Below are positions 1 to 13,330 of a DNA stretch of 64,000 bases, piece by piece. The DNA comes from Solea solea (Eukaryota; Chordata; Actinopteri; Pleuronectiformes; Soleidae). A program made the position numbers and the translations under genes. The stretch's first letter is position 1. The number at the start of each line of letters is the position of its first letter. Under the pieces are notes generated by a model. It made no database searches, was not told the origin of the DNA, and saw only the letters and a program-made list of their open reading frames with translations. The stretch spans positions 15,144,381 to 15,208,380 of the forward strand of contig NC_081136.1 of NCBI RefSeq assembly GCF_958295425.1. The letters run 5' to 3'.

Positions 1-2517
1 TCACACAGTTTTTCCTGTCTCTCTCGCTCATATATATATAAAAAATAGTCGCACAAGGCACTACACAACTGTGGATGATTACAGATGATTAACTAGAACA
101 CAGACTATGAGACTATTTAAAAACATTTGAGTTCATTTTGAGAATTTATGGGTGAAGGTGGGGTATGGATTCACCCACGAGGCCCCGTGCATGGCTCTTG
201 TCCAAGAGTTTAAAACGGGAAACACAAGCCCAGCTCAACAAGCACATGCTTTTCCTCTTTCACAGTGCATTTGGAAGGGCTATATTGAAATGTAGACAGA
301 AATAACTAAGAAGAGAGAGGGTGAGCTTGTTAATGGCTCACGATGATGTACGAGACAAATATAAACAACAGTCATAACATTTTCTCTCCCTATTTGCTCT
401 GTTTGCCCACTATCAATACACTGCCTCACACTTTATGTACAGAGCTATTTATTATCACTTTGGTTTGTGGAAGGCTATTGTCCAGGTTTTTTTTTCCAAA
501 GAGTTTACAAAAGTATTCAATGGTGTGTAATGCAAACCATTTGAAAACAGCCTGCAGGGCAAAGACCATTGCAGTAGTTAAAAAGTTCACGTCAAGATGT
601 CAATTCCAGTCCTCCATCAGTTGTTAGAGCATAAATGCAGCATAACAGCAACACTCACACTATATTTTTATATGATAAGTAAGGTTTGTTATTCAGAATA
701 TTGAAACAAATGTTTAGAGAATATATAATAACATTTTATTTAGACACCAATTGCTCTTATAACTGCACATTTTCATTTATCTTTTGGAAAGAAAGAAAGA
801 AAAGTCCCTCTGGAGAACAACAGACTTTTGTGGGCTGCTGCTTTGTCAGACAACAAAGATTGGAGGTCAGAGGTATCACCTCTCTCCTCCACTGGAGGAA
901 TTTATTTACCTTGGTTTGGCTGATGTTCTCAGACAGATCTAAACCACAGGTACCCTTTGAGTCAAGACATCTCAGTGTGAAGATATGGAAATACCATGAG
1001 ACCAACAAGAAGAATTGCATTCAACACAACTTAAGGCCAATAAGTCTGTCACAGACTTACAAGAGACCAGGTCCTTCTCGGTGAGTACAAGACACTGCAC
1101 TATCTCATCTCCTTAAATGACCTCATCAACTTAAGAGGTCAGATATGAGCTTATGACCATATGTATGGAGCTCGTTTTCTCCACCACTGTTGAGTCAAGT
1201 TTCCAGATTGCTTTGATTACTAATGATTACAACTTCGCAGAAAGAGTGGCCTCAGATAACGACCGCCCAAAAGGGGTTAGCAAAGCAATAGGTGATAAAT
1301 CTTGTGTCCACGGCCCAGTGCTTGTTTTTAAACCTGGAGGATATGTAGCCAGCCACGCTAGCTAGCACACCTCCTATAGATGGAACAATGGCAGCACCTA
1401 AACAAAAGGCATTAACCTGTAAACCCACAATCTCCAGTCAACAGTTTCTTACCTTCCCAGTTCAGGGTGATTTACTTTGCTGTCCTTATTGAATGTGGGG
1501 TTTTCAAACAATGCATGGGTGCGCAACAAAAGTCCCCTAGAACACAGCGCAGGTCAGCATCTCGTCACATAAAGGCTCAATGTAGAAGAGGAGAGTTTGA
1601 GGAGATGACACTGTGCAGCGTCTCTTATTCTCCTGAGGGAGGGTTCATTAGCCTCGACAGGCGTGCTGAACAAAATTCTTTCCATTGGTCTCATGAGGGG
1701 AAAAAAATCACGCTCATGTGTTGTGCCCCACATTAATGTTTCTCTTCCACAGGAAATAATGGTTATGTACATGAGCCCATATATTTCACGTGAGCAGAGA
1801 GATTTGAACCGACACTGCTGAGGTTGATGTGATGATGTAGTGGTAAACATTTTTCCGATGTTTTAAAGGAACGATCTTGACACTGAGGTTAGATTGAACG
1901 CAGCATGCAAATTCTGTATTACAAGAGGTTCAGTTGTTTAAAACGAGCACAATAACAACCCTATAACTCTTGAATCTCAGAAATGTCAACATCAAACATT
2001 TTAACCACGGAAAATCTCAACCCACTCAATGCCACAATAGATTAGAATTTAAAAACGTAGCTCATCCAGATACTTTTTGTTTGGTTGAAAATGTCGAAAA
2101 CATTTTATTTTATTTACAAAAGGTCTGGAAGAAGGTTGTCTTTGTTGGAATTCTGAATACCTAAGAGTCCTGTCCTTGTTATTTTGAAGGCGTAGCAATC
2201 CAACTGCACACAGATCAAACTTTCTCAGCTAGCCTCAAAGAAATTAATCCATCTCTTTTGGTGCCACAACAGGTGTTAGGTGATGCAATTTCTCTCTCCA
2301 CCTGAAAGGTCAATCCGTGATTCTGCACATACTCAACACATCTATCTGGCTGTGTGTGCCACAATTCTATTTAAGTATAAATTCAGCACATGCTGGGGAG
2401 TGTCAGGAGTGTTAGATCCCTCCAAACACATAAGTGGAAAAAGAAAGAATTACTGATCCAAAATTCCCCAGATAAAATGCTACATTTAGACTCTACAGTA
2501 TATTTTTTATTATTACT

Positions 2518-2545
2518 TTATATATATATATATAATTTTTTTTAA
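2518..2545. repeat. (TA)n and T-rich tract
   Basis: TA repeats followed by a T run. Confidence 0.9.
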
Positions 2546-3540
2546 ATGATCATCTATAATACTGATAATTAATTAACAAGAGTTAAGAGTTCATATTGCT
2601 GAACATCAACTGTATCCTTCCACACACTCCTAAGATACAACCAGACAATTGACATTGAAGACAATGACTCATGTAATGAATCCTCTTTGACATGAATTCA
2701 TACGTATTCACACGCACAGCTTATCTTTAGGGCACAGTGAGCGGTCTGTTGGCATTGTCAATCCCAAAGGGGGAAAAGATAAACTTGGCAGACTAATCCT
2801 CAGTCATTTCCTTGGATGTGTGGAGATTCACATCTTGAAGAAAAAAAAAGAATAAAAACAGCTGCTTGTTCAGCTCAGAAAAAGCAAAGAACAATGTTTT
2901 TGTTTAAACGTGATAGCAATTTCAAGTTCAGCCAATATTAGTACAAATATCCTTCTCGCAGACACACACGCGGAACCGCGACCTCGTAGCTGGAGTGGAA
3001 ATTAAAATAAATAATGCATTATGTGCAGTGTTTTTTCTTCTTCTTTCTTTTATCCTGTAAATGAACTGAATCTGCCTGAAACCACCGTTTATTGAAATCA
3101 TAAAACAGTTTCCGCAGCAAATATCTACTCTTATTGTCACCCTTTAAATTTACACCGTGATAATCAGATAAAAGGTTACAAAGAGGATTTGTATGTAAAA
3201 GATGTCATCAAAAATGCAGCCATATAAGACTTACATAAAACAGTAGCTTTGACAGTTACTAACTAAATCATTAAACATTGTCATTAAGTCCCTCAACTGC
3301 CCTCATTTAAAACAAGGCTAGAGGGATTTCTGCCACAGAGGACTGACAACTTAACATATTAATTTTGACAGTCCATAAGATAAAATGTATGATTTTGTAC
3401 TATAATCATTTCCCATGAGGTAGCCACTCCCCTCATCTCTTATCAGTCCGTAACATTTTAATTATTTAAGAGGTGTTTGCATTGTACAGATGACATTCTT
3501 TTAGAGCCCAACATAACCTCCAGGAAAGTCTGGGGGCAAC

Positions 3541-3812
3541 AAGGGTTGCACGATTAATTGCACAATAACCAACTGCAATATGATAAAGTGTTATATCGAA
3601 ACTGAAAGACACTGGAATATTTACAAAGACAAATGTCTGATAAATAAAATTCCGATGAAATTATGCAGTGCTGTTGGGATTCAGTGGCCCAAACTCTTGC
3701 TTTTCAAATGAGAAAAAAAAAAAAATAGAATCTCACTGCAATCACAACACCTGTCGAGATAATCGCAACATATTGTTTGTTTGTTTGATTTTTGACCATA
3801 TAGTGCAGCTCT
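3541..3812. mobile_element. decayed hAT-like MITE
   Basis: It begins AAGGGTTGCACGATTAATTGC and ends ATAGTGCAGCTCTA, whose reverse complement TAGAGCTGCAC pairs with the left end. The interior has 'gataatcgcaacatattg', typical of fish 'GGGCTGCACGAT' elements. Flanking 8-mers do not match, so age or rearrangement has erased the duplication. Confidence 0.5.
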
Positions 3813-5217
3813 AGTCTCACAGTGGAAACTGACACAGGACTGATTGTGTACAGGGTTATTTAAAAAACAGGCGCTGCATTTTTATTATTACGGAGCCAAA
3901 GTGGAAAAAAGGAAAATACATTTTCCACTGGCTTCCACACAACAGTTCATTGGGACATGTTTTGAAATGATGTCGCCATGCAGATGAACACAGATGAACG
4001 ATTTCCCTCCTTCTCTTTCAGCATCAACGCCATGAAACCAAACTGCTGACTTGATTCAAGAATAAAAACATATTTAAAATGCTTCCATTAAAAGTAAACA
4101 AATAGATAATGCTCACTGTCAAAACAAGAAGCATCTAATCTCTGGATATGTATATGTAAATCCTAACGCCCACAGTGTCTCTTCAGGTGACTGCATGGAG
4201 GCAGAAGGGAGGATTGAAATGTGCAATAACTTCACAAATCAATTTGTTTGGTGGAAGAGACTTATTCACTGGAGCCTGCCAGTCTAATGATTTACAATTT
4301 CCAGGATGAATTTTTCTATTCTTGCCAACAAACGATGCTGCTCCCTATCCGGGTGATGCTTGATTTATCTTCCAGTGACGGCCCCTGGGACTTTCAGCCT
4401 GTAGGCTCATGGCTAAGCGTGATTCCAGGGGGAATGTATAAAAATGAGGATTGGGTCATTTTTACAACAAGTCCTATTAAAATCCATGTGTCGTATATTG
4501 ATAAAAATGATAATTTGACATGCAAGACTCGAGGAAAGATTTCTGATGGGTGTGTGGCTGAGTGCATGTGTGTATACATCAGTGTCAACACTGAAATAGT
4601 GCATGTGTGAATACTAGCAACTCCACAAGCGGGCTAGAGTGAATATGACATTTACATGCATTTGTACACTCAATGCACTTTTCCTATAGCATGAAAGAAT
4701 TCCTCCTGACATATTCAAGTGACAGGCTCTATTGAATTGCTGACAAGGGTTAGCCTTTTGAACCTTCCCTGCTGAGATGCTGAGTCCATCTCAAGAGCAT
4801 CTCTGCAAGTGCCAGATTTTCAGTGCAGATACAGAGTGGTGCCACTGCTGTGCAGGCCTTCAGATGGGCGGATTGGGAATGAAAAACACAGCGATATGCC
4901 ACTGGTTTGACTCTTGAAGGCATCAAGTCCTGTTTGTTACACACACAAAAAAAAAAGGATGCCTGCTGCTGGTTCCAGTCAAAGGAGTGCTTCAGGGAGC
5001 TTATGTGGCTGCAGGCGTTGGACAGCAACAACAAAAAGATTCTAATCCTTTGCTTGCACTGTCACTCAATCTATATTTTAGAAAACAGGGGTGGGAAAAA
5101 CAAAGCCTCTGATGTTCATCTGCGAAAAAGAATGCAAAACTACATCACAACAGAATTGTGTTCCATTCATAATATTTTTAATCTACATGCAAATCAAAAA
5201 GGACACTATCACAAATA

Positions 5218-5218
5218 C

Positions 5219-5252
<34 letters not shown>
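5218..5252. repeat. (CA)n microsatellite
   Basis: An almost pure CA dinucleotide run with one G interruption near its start. Confidence 0.97.
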
Positions 5253-6090
5253 CAAGGTCTGCCTTTAAGCACAGATTTTTCATTTTCAGTCACTGTCACC
5301 ATGGTAACTTCCAATGTCCAACTTTGGCCAGACTGCGCTTCCAGCACTTTCCTCCTTCAAAGCCTCTTTTCAGAGCCCTAAAGCTACATTGCTTCTCTAA
5401 TGGTCAGCTGTAGTGCTCGGCTGCTTGGAGGGTGTTTAGCTGCTTATTACCTCAAATCACAAAGACAGGTGACTGTAATAACAAAACGCTCAACAATTTC
5501 TCTGAGCGACGTCTTCATAATCCATCAATAAAATAACCTTATGAAACAGCCGGAGCATGACCTTGTAGGAATTTAAAGAGCCATTTCAAAACTCCACTTT
5601 TCCTGCGGTCAACCTTTTCAAAATGGCGTCTTTGTTGCGATAAAGAGGAGTGTCTTGGCAGAGCAGCTTGAGCGACAATCAAATATTCCTGTGTTGACCG
5701 ATCGATGAGAGCCACCCCCCTGACCTTCCTCATTCACGTCTCAATAATGAAAGATGAGCAGAGGTTATGAGTAACCTTAGCGTTCGATACAGGAGGGGTC
5801 AGGTGTCGATAGCTCGGCAAGGGTCCAGGTATGCATTGGCATGCGGGGAATCACCACAGGTCTTAAGGAAATGTCTGGAAAAAAGCAGGGCTGGGATTAA
5901 AAGCTTGGGGCTTGACGGGTCTTTCCTGTCTCCTCGATGTCAATATGCTCAAGGCACTGTCAGTCACAGCTTAAGTTGAAAGGAAAGTAATTTACTGGCC
6001 CATGAAGGCACGATGGTCATTACAACTCAAATCTACCAGTGATGAGGATGTTTGAAGGGCAGCAGTTGCAAAATACAACTTCAGCAAAAT

Positions 6091-6143
6091 AAAAACAATT
6101 TGAATTTATATATAATGGACACCTTTAAATTCAAATTGTTTTT
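6091..6143. repeat. perfect 18-bp inverted repeat (hairpin)
   Basis: AAAAACAATTTGAATTTA at 6,091-6,108 is exactly reverse-complemented at 6,126-6,143 with a 17-base spacer. The flanks do not extend the pairing. It is AT-rich and its function is unknown. Confidence 0.9.
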
Positions 6144-9100
6144 TATCCATAATTAATCCATAATAACAAAGTATCATAAGAATGTGCAAAGAACAACATT
6201 AATACCAGAGAAAGATTTCCATTGAGCTTCATCAAAAAAAAATTCAATTCCATTACTCCATTTATTGGTTAAATACCTCATTTCATGTGTTTTAAAATGT
6301 TTAAATGTTAGATGCTCTTTCCCTTCCAATTTCTCTTTTGCTTGAAACCCTTTTATCATGAATAAAAGGATAAAGGCCTCAGGTTTGTGCTGAGCTTTCC
6401 TGTGGCCGACCAGGAGTACAAGTGAGGTGAACAAGGACTGAACAAGAAGTACAAAGACTAATATAGTTCTGGCCCGATCCTGTACTAGTTCAGGTGACAA
6501 GGCGTTCCTTGTATTTCACCCCACGTAGCACCACTGTCAAACTGAATTTGTCAAGGGAAGCCCGGACATTTAGCTGTCTTTTAACTTCGTTTCCATACCA
6601 ACAGCTCTCCTGAGAAACGGCCTGAGGAAGAAGGCGAGTCTCTGTGTGGTGAAAAAACTAAGTCTGGAGCGTGTCATCCTGGCTGTTTCTGCTCTGCATG
6701 TTTCCCTAAACTGGTATGTATTTGGTGTCACTGCCTGTTTATCGAGATTTATTGCAAAACACTTTGAAAAATGACACTTTTGGAGTGCACGTTGTCCTGC
6801 TGGTGTACGGAACATTAAATGTGTTACGCTCACCTAATTTCATCAGCTCTGGTATCTATTATGACCTGAGGCCTGTCTCCAAAGCAGGATTAGTGTGTTG
6901 TCAAGCTAACTATGGGCCTAACCTTCAATGTATCTCACAAAGACATCTCAAGTTGAAACCATGGTTGCTTTGGTTTGTATCGCTGCAGAGAAATCCAAGG
7001 AGCTGTTTTGGTGCAAAAAAAAGATAATCTCACCAATAGATTATATGGAAATGTCTACAGGAATGGGACGTTTGGAACACATCTAAGAAGATCAGAGTGG
7101 CATCTTTGCAAGACTTTCATAAATACATTGACATGCAAGAAAACAGTAAAGCTCCTTAATATCCGTTCCTACCAATAGTTGTATGCTATTAACCCGACAG
7201 TGTACAGTGGAAAGGGTGTTAAAATGTTACTTTTCTAGCAATAACATAAAGGTAGTAATCGAGTGAAGTATACTATTATTTAGATTTTTATATTCTGGTA
7301 ATGTTTATAATCTGGTAATGTTTCCCACATCTTTCACCTTACTGAATTGTAATATTCTCGGCTCCTTCAATTATTTTATTTCCCATTTGGAATAAACAAT
7401 TGAATCATTTTATAATCATTTATTAACTATTCGGACAGTAGGTCGTTGACCATGCGGCGTTATTTCATGTGAACTTGCACCATGAGGAAGGCCAGGGATG
7501 TAATGGCAAAGGAAGCAATTGGGATATGCCCAACTGCAGTGGCCCATAAGACAGCTCTTTAAAGTTTGATGTCAAACCAAGATCCTTGGAAAAGATAATT
7601 CAAATTCTGATCCTGTAACTAATCAAACTACCAACAGATTGGGGGTTTGAAGTTGCAAGGGAACGACATTGTAAGCAGCGACACTATCAGGGACCAGTGG
7701 ATGTTAAGTAAATTCTGTCATGTTTTCAAGGTGACACAAGAAAGTTGATTGTACGGCAACAGTATCGGCAGATGAAGCATTATTCATGTCTGCTGCTTCC
7801 ACCCTGTCATTCTTCACTATGAACACAGAATAACTCACTCCCCTCCCTTCTTGCTGTGTATCCTTCTGCCTCATATCCTTCTATGTGACCTTTGTCATGG
7901 CTCCTATGACATAGATCACTGCTGCAGATTCTATTCCATTAGGCATAACTGATTAAAAAAAAAAAGTAACTTGATGCCCTCCATCAATGACATAATACAG
8001 ACAAACTCAAGCCAGATTTAGGATGTTTTTCTTTTTGGCCAAATAAAACACTGAGGCTCTTAAGCTGAGTTTTTCCTCCTGTTCAGTCAATTCTGTATTC
8101 ATGAAAAGCCTCAAACTATTTAAATAAACCCTTGTAATTATAACTTATTCTAAAAGGGAATTCCCTGGTCAAAACAGAGGTCAAATATTCACTTGACAGT
8201 TGATGTGATTCATTTTTACAGGCTGATCCATGTCGTGCTCATGACGCTCAGACAATGAAATTGATGTTTCGCCGGACAAAACACTGGAATCCAAGTTAAG
8301 AGGGAAAAGCTTACAGTGCAACATCCCTTACAAGAGCCTCACACCTCCACCACATTCAGCTGTCCCCCTCTGCAGCTCCCACCCCAGTGGGCACGTATGA
8401 GAGAATTAGCTCCATGTCAGCAACTACTAAAGCCATTCTCTTGCATTATAAAAAAGTACTTGTGTGCATGTTCTAAAGGGAATGGTGAGGGGGTGGCAAA
8501 ACAAGTTATGCCTCTTTATGGCGGAACATCACTCTGTGGCATCGAAAAGCACTTTGCTTAAAAACGCATTGCACTGAGCAACAACCACGGTCCAGTGGCT
8601 GAGGAGGCCATTGATGGAATTAAGGCTCATGAATAAGAATGCAGCACTGGGAGCGCGAGAGAGCTCTCCCTCTGTGTAATATTGACATGCTCCCTGGTCA
8701 GAAAATAGCCCGGTATAATTAGCTTTCACAAGCAAATATGCAGCCAGTGGGGGAGGCTACTCTAGACAGACAAAACCCTCAAGAGGAAGGTGTGTGCCAC
8801 TGAATTTAAGTGAGGAGGAGAAGGCACAATCAGTCAGGGTCGATAAAAGACAGATCTTTCATCAGCACAGTTTACGGCCACAAAGCATCTCTGTGAAACA
8901 CTTAGTTTAGAGATTGACTGGTGTCCAGAATGGATGCTATTAAATGATGTTTGCAGGCAGAATTTTCGACCACATTCAAAGAGAGTTGTAGCTGACAGCA
9001 CGTACTCTTACAAGAAGATGTTGGCAGTGAGGTGGCAACCACAGCAGACTTCCTATTCACCACTGGAATCACTCTTTTATAGATTTTTTCAATGGGCCGC

Positions 9101-12100
9101 GCTGTTGCTAGGATAAATGGGCAGGCTGGGGCTTATGTTCAAGGATAGTAAGGAGGCAATCCACATACTAGAACTGCGATATAACACTTTATTCGTATTT
9201 TTCAGCCTTGGTGACCATGCAGGTTAAGGCCAAGAAGCATTTCAAATTTCATGTGCTTCCTTAATGTTAAATTTGTATCTTTTATGGTTTTAGCCATTTT
9301 TTCCTTTTATTGTGAGCAAAATGTCATCAGTTGATCACGAGAAAGCAGGAGGGAAAGAACGTTGGAATTTTAGTTGCCTGTGTCACTTCCCTGATATATA
9401 TAGTATGCATTTTGTACATGTAGTTATTGCTAATATTGCTTTACAATGCAAAAAATAATTAAAGTTGGAATTAATACAATTAACAATCACTGTGCAAAAA
9501 TCTGACATTTTTTTCAGCTGATGAAGGCCATGTAATATAATTGACACCTATTGTGGTGGGACCCTGACTTGAGTAGAAGAAAATAATAGGCACAGTTACA
9601 TGAGAACTCTCGTGACAAGTGATGCCCGATTAAATCCATCTATTATCATGAAATCCTCATGTACTGAATGTCATGTGTAATTTCGTGCTACAAAATCAAC
9701 ACAAAAGTCAACTGCTGAGTGTTTCCTTACATTTTACTGAATGTGTCTGGAGTTCAAGTACTACAGACTCTATAAATATGCAGCTAATTGGGAAGGTTCA
9801 AAGTGAATTATGTAGCTGTGCTAAGAGACACTGATTGCAAGAGTGTCATCACTTTTTCATCTTCAACATTCAAACATTAGGGTTTTAGCTTTTCATTTCA
9901 CATTATTTATATGAACCTTGCAGGTGAGTTCAAACATCAAAGACCAAATGGGGAAATTGCAGCATTATAATTGATTAGAGATTTCAGTCTGTCCTGTTTA
10001 AGAGAGATATTATACAGTATGATAAAGAAAAAGAATTATTTCTTTCCTCAGAGAAACACTAATATCACATTTATCACAAAATAGAAATTGGGGAAGCAGA
10101 GACTATAGGTGAATGAGATCTGGCTAATAAAACTGGTCCTTTGTGAGTTGCTAACCATGGGCAGCCATTAGAGAGTCACAAAGAAAACCAGGTGAAACCT
10201 TTATCCTTGTCTCACTGCCTTGATTTCATCCCACCAAGGTTAAGGGACATGTGGCATGAATGCAGATCCCACTTCAGAAGTGCAGCACCCAGAGAATTTG
10301 GATTGTGGCTAATCATTCATGCCGAGCACGAGCCAATTACAAAAACGGTGATGTGACAAAGACACAAAGGAAAAGGCAAACATTAAAGTGAAATAGAAGA
10401 AAGTATAAAAGCACTGCTCGGGAGTGAAGAAGGGATTTGAAGTCAAACAGTAATTGAGAGGACAGGGAAAGAGACAGAGAGAGGGGAAGATAGCAGGATT
10501 AGGAGAGAGAGGGATGTGCCGTGTAATGTCGGGCTGAGTAACAACTGGAGGCTTTCCATGCAGCCAAGCAGTCAGAGCCATCCATAGTTTCAGTGGGACT
10601 ACAGTACCCTGTAGCCTTAACTCTCACGGTCCTTTTCAAGCAATGGCTAACACCAACCAAGGAAAATGACACACAACACCCAACCTTAAAGATTTGAAAT
10701 ATCCATGATAAATGCTGGGAGTTGTACAATAGGAAAAAAATAAATCAAAAGAAAGCGGCAGGTCATTAATGCAACCAGGCTCCTATTGAACGATACTTCA
10801 GTAGATGTCAATCACAGGGGTGTCCACTCATATGTGTCATGGTTTATAGTCTATTTTCCTCTAAAGGGGAACATAGTTTACAATATTGACATCATGTTCT
10901 GCTGAAGGAGACCTCAATTCAGCGATTGAGGCCATTAACTCAGAAAAATTTTCATTAATGTTATAAATCAAGTGGAAAGTACGCTCATTTTCCCAATACA
11001 CTATTAATTTATGCTCTGTGGACATGACTCAGCATTCTGGCATTAGGCATTAGACTTATCAAGACAATCTTAAAGCCATTTTCATTTTAAACTGATCTGC
11101 ACAACACAGTGATGACTGACAGAAATGGCTTTAATGTAGTTGCATATTAATGCACTTGTTGTGGCTGTATTGATGAAAACGCACAGTGCCAAAAGCAGGT
11201 GATGTATCTTTGTTTTTGTGGAGCTACTAAAAGTTTTATTTGGCAAGACAATGATCCTCAGTTGTACTGCAGTAAAATTAAATGACTTATGTATTACTAT
11301 ATTTTAATGTTTGCTTTTGTTTCACTTAAGTGATTAATAAGTTTGACTTCAATTAGATAAGCTTCCTCACAACAATAAGGCTGGCCCTGCCAAAACTAAG
11401 ACAACAGTTTGTTTAAGCTGTTTATATGATCACATAAACTGACAATCCTCCATTTTAATCCTGTTTACATGACATAGAGAGTGAGCTGTGAAATTGTTTT
11501 TGAAAAATGAACTGGCTGCTCACCTCTAGCCTATTTAATCGTAATTATTTCAATCGTAATGCTGTTGCATATCATTATGCTGCAATTTAAAAGGCATTTC
11601 AGTGATTATTTCATTGAATTCAAATGCTTGTCCTGCCAGAAAGGTTGAAAGGAAGGTCCCAGCTTCCATGAAAACTAATAAATTGACTTAAGAAGTCACT
11701 TGTTCCTAAACCTGAAAGTGTGTCATGCTTATTCTGTTAGAATAACAAGTTGAAATCAACATACAGGCTGGTCCCATTAAAAAAAAACAAAATAGTTGCA
11801 TACTCTCTACACAGTCCATTAAGTGGTTAGCAGTGTGGTGTTGATTGTGTATGGCTGATTGTTGCTTTCACATCATACTAAACTGTATGTCTTTAGATTG
11901 TCTTGTCATATTCACAATTTGGGTTTGGACATTTTGATATGCTAGGGGTTCAGGGGACGAAAATAAGAATGCATAGAGGTGTCCCTATAAAGTAATACTT
12001 GGATTAAATTAAATGTCCTGTGTGCAAAATGATGCTGACTTTATATTTAATTTGGCAGATATTGAAAATAAAAATATGTACTTCATTTTTCACCTGTTTG

Positions 12101-12939
12101 GATGAATTGGTGTTTTTGATTACCTAAGAATGAGTCTACTTATATCATCATCTATGGAGACAACATAGAAATTGCACCAAGAAATGTTTCTAATGTTTGC
12201 ACACTGCTCCTTTAACGGAGTCATCTACTCTGCTAACTGTCCCTCAAGATGACTTCTTCCAGATCGACCCCTCGGTTACAACCCCGCGTCTTGACAAGTG
12301 CAGATGTTAATCTAAAGAAACAAACATCAGAGAAAAGTCATTTCAATGGCTAAGTGGTGGACGAGAGGAATGAAAGGAAGAGTCACAAGACATTTGGGTT
12401 CTCAAGCCAACCATGAACCATGAATCAGCATGAAAGAATGTTGTTTTTATCTTTGGGGAGAGATGATGATGAATAGCAAGCAAAGTTATTAAAGGTCAGT
12501 TGAAAAGGCATGTGCCCTCTACGCTGCAGAAAATAAAATGGATCCAGCACTTCAGGGCAGAAGGAAGAGACAGAGCAGTGGACATCAAATGTGAATGCTG
12601 GCTACTACCACCTGCCAATTAAAAAAGCAAGAAGTTAACTAAAAGAATAAGGATGAAAGACTATGGAGCGCAGAGCAGAGAAGGGCAAATATCAGATGGA
12701 GAGATGGCACAGTCGGCTCCCTGCACTAACCACCTGCTCCTGTCTGAATTAGCCCTTTCTTTACTGTTTGGACTCATCCAAGTGAAACTCACTCCCATAG
12801 CTGACAAATGGACTGAGGCCTCCTATTTCCACTTTTTAACACATTATAAAACCCAATGTTTAGTGTGTCACTGCCCCTGTGACAGCTATTAATCTGACAT
12901 CAGAAGAGACTACAACCAGTTCCCAGCTTATTAATGGTA

Positions 12940-13330
12940 GTAGTTTATTTATCCAAAAACTGGGAAATCGTTGTGTTACAGCAGCATGGATCAGGCACTT
13001 AAAATAAGTCTTAATATAAGAAACAGACGTTTTGCCATAAAACGGCTATATAAGAGGAAAAAAATACAATAAAATAAATGAAAGTGCAAAATACCACTGC
13101 TATACTAGGAATAAGGAATCAAAATTTAAACTGCAGGAACAGTTAAATAAAAAACAACAATGAATATTTAGTGCAAAATGGTAATACAAGAGAGGCAACA
13201 AGAATAAAAACATTTCTGAAAAAGTCTGAAACCTCTGGATTCTATGGTGAATCTGTTGGGCATAATACAGTCTATAGGGTATTCAGCTCAGGATCCAAAT
13301 ATGGACAGTGTTACAGGCGATTCAAACCAC
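12940..13330. repeat. interspersed-repeat remnant
   Basis: 'tttatttatccaaaaactgggaaatcgttgtgttacagcagca', followed by A-rich sequence with several 'agtgcaaaata' units and ending 'atggacagtgttacagg', looks like a diverged copy of a common fish repeat that begins TTTATTTGTCCC and contains repeated AGTGCAA. The class is not determined. Confidence 0.4.

Noticed and set aside
686..1084. 132-codon plus-strand open frame ending at GGTGAGT
   Set aside because: No recognisable domain and opposite strand to adgrl3. The donor-like end alone is not enough.
4248..4610. 120-codon plus-strand open frame
   Set aside because: No domain or homology recognised, no splice or promoter context, within an adgrl3 intron.
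4907..5413. 168-codon plus-strand open frame
   Set aside because: It runs through the CA microsatellite (His-Thr repeats) and has no domain on either side.
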